DNA from: Candidatus Saccharibacteria bacterium UBA1235
Lineage (GTDB): Bacteria > Patescibacteriota > Saccharimonadia > Saccharimonadales > Saccharimonadaceae
Reading direction: 5' to 3'
Length of the DNA: 35,846 nucleotides
Assembly (NCBI GenBank): GCA_002309075.1
Contig: DBWP01000005.1
Location: 1,830-37,675, forward strand
Shown here: positions 1 through 7,936 of the stretch, piece by piece
How positions within the stretch are numbered: the stretch's first letter is position 1
Layout of the letters: the number at the start of each line of letters is the position of its first letter
Translations under genes and position numbers: made by a program
Notes under the pieces: model-generated
Told to the model about the DNA's origin: nothing
Seen by the model: the letters and a program-made list of their open reading frames with translations, nothing else
Databases searched by the model: none

Positions 1-162
1 AACAAAGCTAAATACGGCAAAGAATTTTATGCTCGTATCGGCAAAAAAGGTGGCCAAAATGGTCACACCGGCGGTTTCGCTGCTAACCCAGCTCTCGCTC
101 GTATCGCGGGTGCTAAAGGTGGTCGTATTTCTCGCCGTGGCCCAGCTAAAAAAGCTGCCTAA
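1..162 (+). CDS. KGG-motif stress-type small protein, 3' part (5' end outside window)
   Basis: The open frame runs from base 1 to a TAA at 160-162 and encodes at least 53 residues, so the start lies upstream of the window. It carries Gly-rich KGG motifs (IGKKGGQNG near residue 14 and AGAKGGRISRRG near residue 37) separated by a short linker, and ends in a basic RRGPAKKAA tail. This arrangement is typical of the KGG / general-stress (YciG, GsiB, con-10-like) family of small hydrophilic proteins. Codon use is strongly biased (GCT, GGT, CGT, AAA), which suggests high expression. The last four bases overlap the stop of the convergent metallopeptidase gene. The family is clear; the exact role is not known, and a nucleoid-like basic protein is an alternative. 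Confidence 0.7.
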   Translation, partial: NKAKYGKEFYARIGKKGGQNGHTGGFAANPALARIAGAKGGRISRRGPAKKAA

Positions 163-593
163 ATTTTAAAATTTTCACATCTTGGACAGTGGTAACTCCC
201 GTCCGAAACTTGAAATCGCGTTAGCCCACAAGAAGGGCAGCGCGATTTTTTATCTAGCCAATTTCTATAAGTGTCGAGTTCTTCCTCAACGACATTTTCA
301 TCATAAAAAACCCCATAAAAAGAACATAGCTCCCGAGCTTTTTCCCAAGCTTCACGCTCCATTTTTAGCCTTTTTGCATCAGTATTGAAATCTCGGTGCC
401 CACATAACGCATGCCCAACCTCATGCAGTAAAAGTAGGGAATCATTTGGTTCTTTAGGACCAATAATAATCGTCTTTGGGGGCCTAAACATAAATTTTAC
501 CCCTTCTTTAAAACTAAAATCTGGAAAATCCGCCCTAAGTCGCCCTAACAACTCAGCTGAACAATTTTTTTGTTCAATATTAGAATCCTCCAT
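159..593 (-). CDS. ImmA/IrrE-like zinc metallopeptidase with C-terminal zinc ribbon
   Basis: This 144-aa soluble protein has an HEVGH motif at residues 57-61, with two His zinc ligands and the catalytic Glu, and an ERE segment at 79-81 that can supply the third ligand, as in the ImmA/IrrE (COG2856, gluzincin-like) family. Residues 119-139 form a treble-clef or zinc-ribbon pair, CPSC and CPRC 13 residues apart. ImmA peptidases cleave a repressor and so switch stress or mobile-element genes on, but no repressor or integrase lies beside it here, so the substrate is unknown. The ATG at 593 has an AAGGAG ribosome site four or five bases upstream and a TATAAT at 618-613. That -10 overlaps the -35 of the divergent rpsA promoter, so the two promoters may compete. 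It is convergent with the KGG gene. Confidence 0.7.
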   Translation of the reverse strand: MEDSNIEQKNCSAELLGRLRADFPDFSFKEGVKFMFRPPKTIIIGPKEPNDSLLLLHEVGHALCGHRDFNTDAKRLKMEREAWEKARELCSFYGVFYDENVVEEELDTYRNWLDKKSRCPSCGLTRFQVSDGSYHCPRCENFKI

Positions 594-609
594 AACTCTC
601 CTTTATGCC

Positions 610-638
610 TTGATTATAACACAGAAATTTGATATAAT
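610..638 (+). promoter_or_regulatory. rpsA promoter, overlapping the divergent peptidase promoter
   Basis: TTGATT at 610-615 and TATAAT at 633-638 are separated by 17 bases. Transcription would start near 645 and give a leader of about 50 nt before rpsA, with a GGAAGGA ribosome site at 676-682. On the opposite strand TATAAT at 618-613 serves the metallopeptidase gene, so its -10 box lies on the rpsA -35 box. Confidence 0.7.
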
Positions 639-693
639 AGAAGGAGTTTTTCGCGCAACCTTAAGGTAGCCGAAAAGGAAGGAATATAATTAC

Positions 694-1755
694 ATGGCAA
701 ATGCCAAAAAACTCACTATGGACGAGCTCTTAAACGACGAGTCGTCTAAAAAAGTTATCGCAGGGGACACCGTTAAGGGAACGGTTATCTCTGTCAAGAA
801 GCACGAGATTTTGATTGATCTCGGTGCACAAGGTGTTGGATTAGTTCCACGCCGCGAAGCGTCTTTCGCTCGCAACCTAAACGTTGGCGATGAAGTTACA
901 GCTTCCGTCATCGAAGCCGAAATGGACGACGGCTACGTCCTGTTGTCTCTCAGAAAGGCAGTAAAAGATAAGGGCTGGGATGAAATCCAGGCCAAACTCG
1001 ATAACGGCGAAATCGTGGAGATCACTCCATTTGATGCAAACCGTGGTGGTCTTCTTGTTGAATATGAAGGTATCCGTGGTTTCTTGCCGGTATCACAGCT
1101 CTCAGCTGAACACTACCCACGTGTAGGTAGCGCCGATAAAGATGAAATTCTTCAGCGCCTTAACTCGCTCGTTGGTAAGAATATCAAGGTCCGCATTCTT
1201 GATGCTATTAAGAAGGAAAATAAGCTTATCTTCTCTGAGAAGGAAGCTATTAAAGACGGACTTGCTGAACGCTTCGCTGAACTTAAAGTTGGCGACGTTA
1301 TCAAAGGTATCGTAACCGGAGTTGTTGACTTCGGTGTATTCGTTAATGTCGACGGCATTGAAGGATTGGTGCATATTTCTGAAATTTCTTGGGAACGTGT
1401 AAACAATCCATCCGACTATGTTAAGGTTGGCGACACTATCGACGCGAAGATCATCGCTATCGATAAAGAACGACTTTCGCTTTCCATGAAGCAACTCGTT
1501 GAAGATCCATGGCTTTCCGAAGTCGAGAATCTCAAAAAAGGCGAAAAGGTAGAAGGCACAGTCACTCGCATTACTCCATTTGGCGCTTTTGTCCAAATTA
1601 GTCCTGCGGTTGAAGCTTTAGTTCACGTTTCCGAACTTGGTGAAGGTTCTGACGTCGACCCAGAAAAAGTCTTTACTTTAAACGAACGCAAGACCTTTAA
1701 GGTCTTAGATATCGATAAAGAAGGTCGTAAGATTTCTCTTTCGATCACAAAATAA
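694..1755 (+). CDS. rpsA: 30S ribosomal protein S1 (four S1 domains)
   Basis: This 353-aa protein consists of four consecutive S1 OB-fold domains at about residues 22-90, 100-185, 198-266 and 283-353. The third shows the classical signature (GDVIKGIVTGVVDFGVFVNV, then GLVHISEISW), and the fourth repeats it (GAFVQISPAVEALVHVSEL). S1 binds mRNA on the small ribosomal subunit and helps initiation on weakly structured leaders. Enterobacterial S1 has six domains, so this is a short four-domain form, as found in Gram-positive and CPR lineages. The ATG at 694 follows a good GGAAGGA site. A GC-rich hairpin with a T-run follows the stop, so it is a single-gene unit. S1 is of interest in this window because many other genes appear to be leaderless. 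Confidence 0.9.
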   Translation: MANAKKLTMDELLNDESSKKVIAGDTVKGTVISVKKHEILIDLGAQGVGLVPRREASFARNLNVGDEVTASVIEAEMDDGYVLLSLRKAVKDKGWDEIQAKLDNGEIVEITPFDANRGGLLVEYEGIRGFLPVSQLSAEHYPRVGSADKDEILQRLNSLVGKNIKVRILDAIKKENKLIFSEKEAIKDGLAERFAELKVGDVIKGIVTGVVDFGVFVNVDGIEGLVHISEISWERVNNPSDYVKVGDTIDAKIIAIDKERLSLSMKQLVEDPWLSEVENLKKGEKVEGTVTRITPFGAFVQISPAVEALVHVSELGEGSDVDPEKVFTLNERKTFKVLDIDKEGRKISLSITK

Positions 1756-1770
1756 GACTTCTCCAAAATA

Positions 1771-1794
1771 GCCCCCGTAAAAGGGGGCTTTTTT
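1771..1794 (+). terminator. Intrinsic terminator of rpsA
   Basis: GCCCCC at 1771-1776 pairs with GGGGGC at 1783-1788 across a GTAAAA loop, followed directly by six T residues (1789-1794). It lies 15 bases after the rpsA stop. Confidence 0.93.
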
Positions 1795-1795
1795 G

Positions 1796-1824
1796 TTGTT
1801 ATTTTTTAACTTTAGCGTTATAAT
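1796..1824 (+). promoter_or_regulatory. Promoter of the DUF5663-like / coiled-coil pair
   Basis: TTGTTA at 1796-1801 and TATAAT at 1819-1824 have a 17-base spacer. An AAAGG ribosome site follows about 10 bases before the ATG at 1856. The promoter begins immediately behind the rpsA terminator. Confidence 0.65.
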
Positions 1825-1855
1825 AGAAAAAAGCATATAAAGAAAGGCCAAGTTA

Positions 1856-2161
1856 ATGCAAAACGTCGACGAATTTATTGAAAATCTCTTATCTGAAAAG
1901 GGAATTGTTAATCTTGAGCCAGACGTTAAAGCAGAGCTTAAAAAAGAAATGACCGATCGTCTTGTCGACCAAATCAATAAGGCTGCAATTATGCAACTTA
2001 GCGAAGATAAGGCCGCAAGCCTTGCAAAACTAATTGAAGATCCAGATTTTAATAACGAAAAAATGGCTGAATTTATGCAAAATTCAGGCGTGAATTTGAC
2101 TGAAGTGACTCTTGACACTATGTTGAAATTCCGTAATTTTTATTTAGGTAACGGAGAATAG
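1856..2161 (+). CDS. Small helical protein, DUF5663-like
   Basis: This 101-aa acidic, all-helical protein has no membrane segment or Cys. The pattern of a short N-terminal helix, a central ELKKEMTDRLVDQINKAAIM helix, an LSEDKAASLAKLIED helix and a C-terminal segment ending in FYLGNGE resembles DUF5663, a small family of unknown function seen mainly in CPR bacteria; I assign it by pattern only. The gene at 14118 looks like a paralogue with the same layout. The stop is separated by one base from the ATG of the 844-aa membrane protein, whose GGAG ribosome site lies in the last codons here. The two are therefore transcribed and probably translated together, which suggests a shared role. Confidence 0.6.
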   Translation: MQNVDEFIENLLSEKGIVNLEPDVKAELKKEMTDRLVDQINKAAIMQLSEDKAASLAKLIEDPDFNNEKMAEFMQNSGVNLTEVTLDTMLKFRNFYLGNGE

Positions 2162-2162
2162 A

Positions 2163-4697
2163 ATGAGAGGCGAGACACTTAATACTGGGCTCGAATACGC
2201 GATAGAAGAAGTTGAAAGAATTCGTGAACAAGAACGCGAAGCCGAATACGAAGAAAAACATGATCAAGAGCTCGAAGATGAAGAAAAAAGTCTTAGAGAA
2301 GAACTTGCTGGGCTAGACGAAGAATTAAAGATCGACGCAGATTTAAACAGGGAATTAGAGCTAAAATCTGACGAAGAACTCAACGAGGAAGAGGCCAGTT
2401 TGAGGGCTGAACTCGCGGAGTTAAAAACTGACGAGGAGCTTAGTGAAGAGGAGGCTAGTTTAAGAGCCGAACTCGCAGAATTGAATGATAATACCCCAGC
2501 TTTAGTCGCAATCAATGCTGATGTAACCCACGACAAAAGAGAGCTCGCAAGCGACCTCGCCGAAATCGATCTTAATAAAGAAACCGAAGATGCTGGGTTT
2601 ATGAAGCGCCTTTGGAAGGGGACGCTTTTCAAAAAATACTATCAAGAAAAATATACCCGAGAATATCTTAACGAAAAACGCACCCAAAATATCGATGGCG
2701 AAGATTTGACGGTTTATGATCTTTTAAATCGTCGTAAAGAAAGCGCGATTAATCGATTCGTTATGAGTGTTGTTGAAGATGAAGAAGGCTACATTCACAA
2801 AAAAGCCGGCGAAAATTTAGTTGAAGCAGATGCTGAAACTACGACTAAAATTAAGGAAATTATTGAAAAATTTGCTTCTGCTCCAGAAAGCGCCGACGAA
2901 AACGATCTAAAACTCGACTTCGAAAATAATATTAAACGTTTTGAAGCCGAAATGCGCGACCAAGGACGTTCGATTAATAGTTCCAGTGTTAATAATTATC
3001 TCGAAGTTGCTATGCAGGCCCGCGACTGCGCCCTCCATAATATATCATTAGATAGAGTAATGGAAAGTTTTAAGCTTTATAATGCTGAGGTCCGCGACGG
3101 CGTTCGCACAAAAGCCCATCGTGATAATATCGATAAAATTGTCAACAAGCTCGAAAGTAGTAAAATTGGTCAGTTTATTCCGGCAGAAATTTTGGCCGGA
3201 GCAGCTGGTATCGCGGCTGCGCTCACCCAAACTGGCGCCCGCGCTATTGCTGGCGCTGCTGGCGGTATGTTGGTTTCTAGTGCTATAGCCGGACTCAAAG
3301 AGCGCAATCGTCTCGCTGAAGATAGAGCTCGTTTCTTACGCGACAAAGCGAATGGTATGGAATACGAAAAAGGCAAATATAATGCTGAAATCTTTGGGAC
3401 TTACTACGGGCTCCAAAACGCTAAAGATCTCACAGCCGATATCGAATATGCTATGAAAATTAGCAATAATAAAGAAGCTATTTTGGAATCTATCGCCGCC
3501 GCTCGCGTTCGAATTGAATTGTCCGACGCGGAAGGAAAAGATTTAATAGCGTTTTCTTCTGAAGACAAACGCGGTAAAGAACGTCTCAATCTTGATATTG
3601 CGCTTATTCGTGCCGAAAGATCATTGTCCGACGAAGATCGTTCCAATCTTGAAGCCATGAAAGAACAGGTTAGAAAAACTATTACAGAAAAAATTAGCGA
3701 GCAAGATAAAGATTTTAACCGAAAACGTACAGCCATGGCTCTTAAAAAAGCTGGCAAAACTTTTGGTTTGGGTCTCGCCACTTTCTTTATTTCGCAAGAA
3801 GTTATTGCTGCGATTGATCCGAACAAAATTGGTATTTTTGAAAAAGCCGGTTTACTTAAAACAAATAACGCTAACAATGCAAGCGAGACTTTAATTGCTA
3901 GTGGCTTTGGTGCAAGTAACGGCACATTTACTGAAACTGAAGTTGTAGAAAAAGTTAAACTTCGTGCAGATCAAGAAGTTGAAATCGACAGGCTGGTCGA
4001 TAATGGATATAACAAAACCATTGTTAGTGAAGCATGGACCGAATGTTCTGATGTTCCGAATTCAGTCCAAGAAGTCAGCCCAGAATCTTTAGCTGATCGC
4101 TTACGTGTTAAATATGACGGCTGGGCTAATAATGGCACTAATGTTGCCGACGGCAACGAGCTTCGTGCCTATTTAACGAATGGCCAAATCGTTTCCGGTA
4201 TGCAAAGTGGCAATATTTCTGTTGGCAATCAACTATTTGATTACGACGAACTTGCTGCCGCCGGCAAAATCAAAGGTTATCTCACGGTCGGTAGCACTAA
4301 GCTTGAAATTGTCTCTACGGTTAATGAAGCTGGTCAACTTACATGGGCTAATAACGGAGTCTTCACAACTACGTCTGGGGAAACTATCAAAGCAATTGGC
4401 GATAACGGAGAAAAACTCTATAAATACTTTGAAATCGCGATGGATAATGGTGTCGACGAAAACGGCATTCAGCACATTGTCCCATTTGCTACGGACGTAG
4501 GTAGAGATACTTTTGATGGCGCATTGCAAAAAATCGTCGCCGAACCAGTTGAACACCCAGCAGTCTATGAGCTCACAAAGAGCCTGTCGCATCAATTTAC
4601 GCGCGAAACTACTAACGTTGGTATTGCTTTTGCGCCAGAAACCGCTAGATCTGGCCTGGGCGGACCGAGCGGGCAGACTAGCGAGGTTGAGAAATAA
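2163..4697 (+). CDS. Large coiled-coil membrane protein of unknown function
   Basis: I do not recognise this 844-aa protein. Residues 14-110 are almost only Glu, Leu, Lys, Asp and Arg and should form a charged coiled coil. Within it, two 20-aa repeats at 68-87 and 88-107 (K[ST]DEEL[NS]EEEASLRAELAEL) are nearly identical. Residues 160-335 are helical and charged. A glycine/alanine-rich hydrophobic stretch at about 339-378 and a second at about 534-551 are likely membrane segments, enclosing a helical region. After residue 555 the composition changes to Asn/Thr/Gly-rich, as expected of an extracytoplasmic beta-rich region, and there are no Cys pairs or catalytic motifs. No signal peptide is visible. 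It is coupled to the preceding DUF5663-like gene. A surface or envelope-scaffold role is an inference only. Confidence 0.6.
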   Translation: MRGETLNTGLEYAIEEVERIREQEREAEYEEKHDQELEDEEKSLREELAGLDEELKIDADLNRELELKSDEELNEEEASLRAELAELKTDEELSEEEASLRAELAELNDNTPALVAINADVTHDKRELASDLAEIDLNKETEDAGFMKRLWKGTLFKKYYQEKYTREYLNEKRTQNIDGEDLTVYDLLNRRKESAINRFVMSVVEDEEGYIHKKAGENLVEADAETTTKIKEIIEKFASAPESADENDLKLDFENNIKRFEAEMRDQGRSINSSSVNNYLEVAMQARDCALHNISLDRVMESFKLYNAEVRDGVRTKAHRDNIDKIVNKLESSKIGQFIPAEILAGAAGIAAALTQTGARAIAGAAGGMLVSSAIAGLKERNRLAEDRARFLRDKANGMEYEKGKYNAEIFGTYYGLQNAKDLTADIEYAMKISNNKEAILESIAAARVRIELSDAEGKDLIAFSSEDKRGKERLNLDIALIRAERSLSDEDRSNLEAMKEQVRKTITEKISEQDKDFNRKRTAMALKKAGKTFGLGLATFFISQEVIAAIDPNKIGIFEKAGLLKTNNANNASETLIASGFGASNGTFTETEVVEKVKLRADQEVEIDRLVDNGYNKTIVSEAWTECSDVPNSVQEVSPESLADRLRVKYDGWANNGTNVADGNELRAYLTNGQIVSGMQSGNISVGNQLFDYDELAAAGKIKGYLTVGSTKLEIVSTVNEAGQLTWANNGVFTTTSGETIKAIGDNGEKLYKYFEIAMDNGVDENGIQHIVPFATDVGRDTFDGALQKIVAEPVEHPAVYELTKSLSHQFTRETTNVGIAFAPETARSGLGGPSGQTSEVEK
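2364..2483 (+). repeat. Two tandem 60-bp coding repeats in the coiled coil
   Basis: Bases 2364-2423 and 2424-2483 encode 20-aa units that differ only at Ser/Thr and Asn/Ser, while several synonymous positions differ (for example GAAGAACTC versus GAGGAGCTT). The duplication therefore seems old and kept by selection on the protein. Confidence 0.75.
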
Positions 4698-4715
4698 CCT
4701 ATAAAATGCTAAAAT
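4687..4715 (+). promoter_or_regulatory. Promoter of the acyl-CoA synthetase-like gene
   Basis: TTGAGA at 4687-4692 and TAAAAT at 4710-4715 are 17 bases apart. The -35 box overlaps the end of the preceding coding region. An AAGGAG site at 4725-4730 precedes the GTG start. Confidence 0.6.
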
Positions 4716-4734
4716 AAAGAGTGTAAGGAGAATT

Positions 4735-6462
4735 GTGAAAAAGACTAAGAAAAATTATTCAGAACGTCCATGGCTTAAATTCTATGATGACGAAAATATT
4801 CCAAATAATATTGAGTATCCAGATTGCTCAATGGTTGATATGGTTATGCAATCGGCTGAAAAATGGCCAGATAATATTGCCTATTCTTATTATGGTCATA
4901 AAGTAACTTATAAAAATTTCGTAAAGAAAATCGAAAAAGCTGCGCGTGCGCTAAAAAATTACGGCGTTAAAGAAGGCGATCGTGTAACGATTTGTATGCC
5001 AAACACTCCAGAAGGCATCACGATGGTTTATGCCGTTAATATGGTCGGCGCCGTATGTAATATGGTGCATCCTCTATCTTCAGAAAAAGAACTCGAATAT
5101 TACATTAAAGTTGCTGAGTCTAAATATGTCCTTGTAATCGACGCAGTTTTTGATAAAATCTACAAATTACGAGACACAGCTCAGCTCGAGCGTATTATTG
5201 TGGTTCGTCCTTCCGATGGCCTAGGTTTCTTAAAAAAGAAACTTTATAACACGCTTCACGTCAAGAAGGTAAGACTACCATCGAATGATAGTCGTGTTGT
5301 TCTCTGGGAAGATTTTATTGCAAACTCATATTTTTACCAGGGGAATTACTACGAAGAACGTAGCGGCGAAGATCCAGCAGTTATTATGTATTCCGGCGGG
5401 ACTACTGGCGCCCCTAAGGCGGTCTTACTCTCAAATAGTAATATTAATACGGAATCTATCTGTGACGGAAACATGATTCGCCAGATTGTGCCCGGTGCAA
5501 CCGTGCTTTCAATTTTGCCGCTTTTCCATTGTTTCGGGCTTGGCGTCTGCATTCATACTCCGCTTTGCAAAGGCATGGGCTGTATTTTAATCCCAGCTTT
5601 TTCGCATAAACAATTTGCCGACATCATTAAGAAAAATGAACCTAACTTTATTGTTGGCGTACCAACTTTATTCGAAGCTCTTGTTAACACAAAATTAAAA
5701 CAAGATGATTTAAAATCGGTCACCGCAGTTATTTGTGGCGGCGATGCATTAAATCAAACTTTACGCGATAAAGTTAATCACTACCTTAAGGCTCATGGCT
5801 CAAGCGCTAAAATTCGTGTTGGCTACGGCCTCACTGAGGGTTCTGGTGCAGTTTGTCTTTCGCCAGAGAATTCTTTCTCTGATGGTATTATTGGTGTACC
5901 ATTACCAGATACAGACATTAAGATCGTCAAGAATAATACTTTCGACCAGGCAAAGATTGGAGAAGAAGGCGAAATTTGTGTTTCTGGCCCACTCGTAATG
6001 ATGGGGTATCTCGGCGATGATGCTGAAACTGCTCAAACTTTGCGTCTCCATCCAGATGGAAAAATCTGGCTTCATACCGGCGACTTGGGTAGTCTTCGGG
6101 AAGACGGCATGTTCTATTTCGAACAGCGCGTAAAACGCATTATAATTTCCTCTGGATATAATATTTATCCAACTCATCTCGAATCAATCATTAATTCCCA
6201 TGAAGGCGTTTTAACATCAATAGTTATTGGTGTCGATCATCACTATAAAGGTCAGGTACCAAAAGCTTTTGTGGTCTTAAAACCAGGCTATAAACCAGGT
6301 AAACGCATCGAAAAAGAAATTCGCGAGCTTTTGGAGCGTAATGTTCCAATCTATGCTTTGCCGGCTTCATATGAGTTCCGCGACGAACTTCCAAAAACGC
6401 TAGTTGGCAAAGTCGCTTTCAAGAAACTCGAAAAAGAAGAAAAAAACAAAGCCAAGAAATAA
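4735..6462 (+). CDS. AMP-forming acyl-CoA synthetase-like ligase (ANL superfamily)
   Basis: This 575-aa enzyme of the adenylate-forming superfamily activates a carboxylate with ATP and usually transfers it to CoA. It has the Ser/Thr/Gly-rich P-loop YSGGTTGAPK near residue 219, the YGLTEG motif near 364, the LHTGDLG hinge region near 446, the KRIIISSGYNIYP motif near 467, and a C-terminal PKTLVGKVAFKK with the lysine expected for adenylation. This is full length for a fatty-acyl-CoA or acyl-ACP ligase. The GTG start is chosen for the AAGGAG site four bases upstream. The substrate cannot be told from sequence. In a bacterium expected to lack fatty acid synthesis, use of host or medium fatty acids is a plausible inference. 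A bidirectional terminator follows. Confidence 0.85.
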   Translation: MKKTKKNYSERPWLKFYDDENIPNNIEYPDCSMVDMVMQSAEKWPDNIAYSYYGHKVTYKNFVKKIEKAARALKNYGVKEGDRVTICMPNTPEGITMVYAVNMVGAVCNMVHPLSSEKELEYYIKVAESKYVLVIDAVFDKIYKLRDTAQLERIIVVRPSDGLGFLKKKLYNTLHVKKVRLPSNDSRVVLWEDFIANSYFYQGNYYEERSGEDPAVIMYSGGTTGAPKAVLLSNSNINTESICDGNMIRQIVPGATVLSILPLFHCFGLGVCIHTPLCKGMGCILIPAFSHKQFADIIKKNEPNFIVGVPTLFEALVNTKLKQDDLKSVTAVICGGDALNQTLRDKVNHYLKAHGSSAKIRVGYGLTEGSGAVCLSPENSFSDGIIGVPLPDTDIKIVKNNTFDQAKIGEEGEICVSGPLVMMGYLGDDAETAQTLRLHPDGKIWLHTGDLGSLREDGMFYFEQRVKRIIISSGYNIYPTHLESIINSHEGVLTSIVIGVDHHYKGQVPKAFVVLKPGYKPGKRIEKEIRELLERNVPIYALPASYEFRDELPKTLVGKVAFKKLEKEEKNKAKK

Positions 6463-6466
6463 ACGT

Positions 6467-6495
6467 AAAACGGACCGAACCTGGTCCGTTTTTAT
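6467..6495. terminator. Bidirectional intrinsic terminator between convergent genes
   Basis: AAAACGGACC at 6467-6476 pairs fully with GGTCCGTTTT at 6483-6492 across a six-base loop. T-rich on the right and A-rich on the left, it can stop both the ligase transcript and the glycosyltransferase transcript, whose stop codon (6492-6494) lies at its edge. Confidence 0.88.
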
Positions 6496-7418
6496 TTATA
6501 ATAATTTAACAAAACTCTCAAGCGCAACTTTAATGGCTTTTGCTTCAAGAATCGATTTTTTCGCCAATTCGGGAAATATTCTGAAAGCATTTTTCTAGAA
6601 CGCCAAAACCCTGGTTTACCCTCTGGAGATTTAGCGAAATCTTTTGCTGAGTCGATTAATAAGTTCCAGACAAAAAACCATTCGAGTTCATCGTAATAAG
6701 TTTTTTCTGCCCCAACTTTTTTAAATCTTTCATATAGTCCAGAAAGCGCTGGAAAAATATCAAATGCGTGTTCGTCCCATTTTTGCTTATGGAGTACAGA
6801 TCCATCGTTTTGATAATAAATATATAAAGGTTTATCGATGCCAGAAAAGTTGTTTGTATATAAAATTAAAGAAGAAATCATTTCCATATCTTCATGGATG
6901 ATGCCTTCGCGAAAAGAGAAATTCGCATCTTCCCACCATTTTTTCCGAATCAAAAACTGCCATGGACCTGCACCATAACGCACAAAACGACTTTTATAAT
7001 TTGGCTCGCTATTTTTCACTGCTGACAAATAATCTTTATGTCCATCAGAATAAACGCGGTCCGCGCCCATCATAACTAAATCCGCCTTGGATTTTTCGGC
7101 CTCATCAACCAAAAGGGAAACACTATCTTTGGTAATTTCGTCATCCGCATCAATAAACCAAATATATTTTCCAGTTGCTTTTTTAGCGCCATAATTCCTA
7201 GTCGCCGCCGCTCCAGGCTTTTTGCAATGTAAAAGCGTGATAATTTTTGGGTATTTTTTCACATACGCTTCCGAAATTTTTAAAGAATTATCACTAGAAC
7301 CATTGTCGACCAAAATAATCTCACCGTCTATCTCGCCAAGCGACAGGAGAATAGATTCTAGACATCTTTCCAGATATTTTTCAGCATTAAAAACCGGCAC
7401 GATTATCGAAATAACCAT
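6492..7418 (-). CDS. Family 2 glycosyltransferase
   Basis: This 308-aa GT-A fold enzyme has the N-terminal strand ISIIVPVFN, VDNGSSD near residues 37-43 (nucleotide binding), KPGAAATRNYG near 67-77, and FIDADDEIT near 89-97, whose DADD is the metal-binding DxD motif. It should transfer a sugar from a nucleotide sugar to an envelope glycan or lipid acceptor; the sugar is unknown. The downstream part (EGIIHEDMEM) fits an acceptor-domain Glu/Asp. An in-frame ATG at 7439 exists, but the TATAAT at 7430-7425 lies between it and the ATG at 7418. I therefore choose 7418, which follows that -10 by exactly six bases (leaderless). It is divergent from the COG2426-type gene, with back-to-back promoters. 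Confidence 0.85.
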   Translation of the reverse strand: MVISIIVPVFNAEKYLERCLESILLSLGEIDGEIILVDNGSSDNSLKISEAYVKKYPKIITLLHCKKPGAAATRNYGAKKATGKYIWFIDADDEITKDSVSLLVDEAEKSKADLVMMGADRVYSDGHKDYLSAVKNSEPNYKSRFVRYGAGPWQFLIRKKWWEDANFSFREGIIHEDMEMISSLILYTNNFSGIDKPLYIYYQNDGSVLHKQKWDEHAFDIFPALSGLYERFKKVGAEKTYYDELEWFFVWNLLIDSAKDFAKSPEGKPGFWRSRKMLSEYFPNWRKNRFLKQKPLKLRLRVLLNYYK

Positions 7419-7424
7419 AATATT

Positions 7425-7447
7425 ATTATAACATGGCATGATATAAT
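7425..7447. promoter_or_regulatory. Back-to-back leaderless promoters
   Basis: On the minus strand TATAAT at 7430-7425 is followed by six bases and the ATG at 7418. On the plus strand TATAAT at 7442-7447 is followed by six bases and the ATG at 7454. No ribosome site precedes either start, and neither has a clear -35 box. Confidence 0.75.
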
Positions 7448-7453
7448 AGAGAT

Positions 7454-7936
7454 ATGTTCTGGAAAATCCTTATAGTTTTAATTATTTCAATGATACCTTT
7501 AGTTGAGCTTCGCGGCGCTATACCTGTTGCGATCGGTATGGATCTCGGACTTCCAGAATGGCTAGTACTTATCGTTGCAATTTTGGGTAATATTTTACCA
7601 GTCCCGATTATTTATCTTTTTGCGCGTAAGGTTTTAAATTGGGGCAGTAAAGTTAAATGGAAACCGTTTAAAAATTTTTGTGATTTTTGTTTAAAGAAGG
7701 GCGAAAAAGCTGGAGAAAAATTATTAAAGAAGGCTAAATCCGGCGTTTATTTTGCGCTTTTCCTTTTTGTCGCTATTCCGATTCCGGGCACCGGCGCCTG
7801 GACTGGCACTCTCGCCGCGAGTATTTTGAAGCTTGATTTTAAAAAGACAATATTCTCAATTATCGCAGGGATTTTGGTTGCTGGATTTATTATGCTCGGC
7901 TTTTCTCTCGGACTCTTTAAAGTTATTTTTGGCTAA
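7454..7936 (+). CDS. Small multidrug export-like membrane protein (COG2426 / PF06695)
   Basis: This 160-aa integral membrane protein has about four hydrophobic segments, at roughly residues 3-22, 35-58, 98-120 and 135-158, with a basic cytoplasmic loop at 62-95. It carries the motifs that mark the family: PLVELRGAIP near residue 15 and AIPIPGTGAWTG near residue 107. The family is named 'putative small multidrug export protein', but its substrate has not been established; relation to DedA-type flippases or carriers is a possibility. The ATG at 7454 is preceded at six bases by TATAAT, so the message should be leaderless. Its stop overlaps by four bases the stop of the convergent heptad-repeat gene, so no separate terminator is present. 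Confidence 0.82.
   Translation: MFWKILIVLIISMIPLVELRGAIPVAIGMDLGLPEWLVLIVAILGNILPVPIIYLFARKVLNWGSKVKWKPFKNFCDFCLKKGEKAGEKLLKKAKSGVYFALFLFVAIPIPGTGAWTGTLAASILKLDFKKTIFSIIAGILVAGFIMLGFSLGLFKVIFG

Noticed and set aside
2264..2632. Ser-rich reverse-strand ORF opposite the coiled coil
   Set aside because: It is the complement of Glu-rich codons; no ribosome site or known domain.
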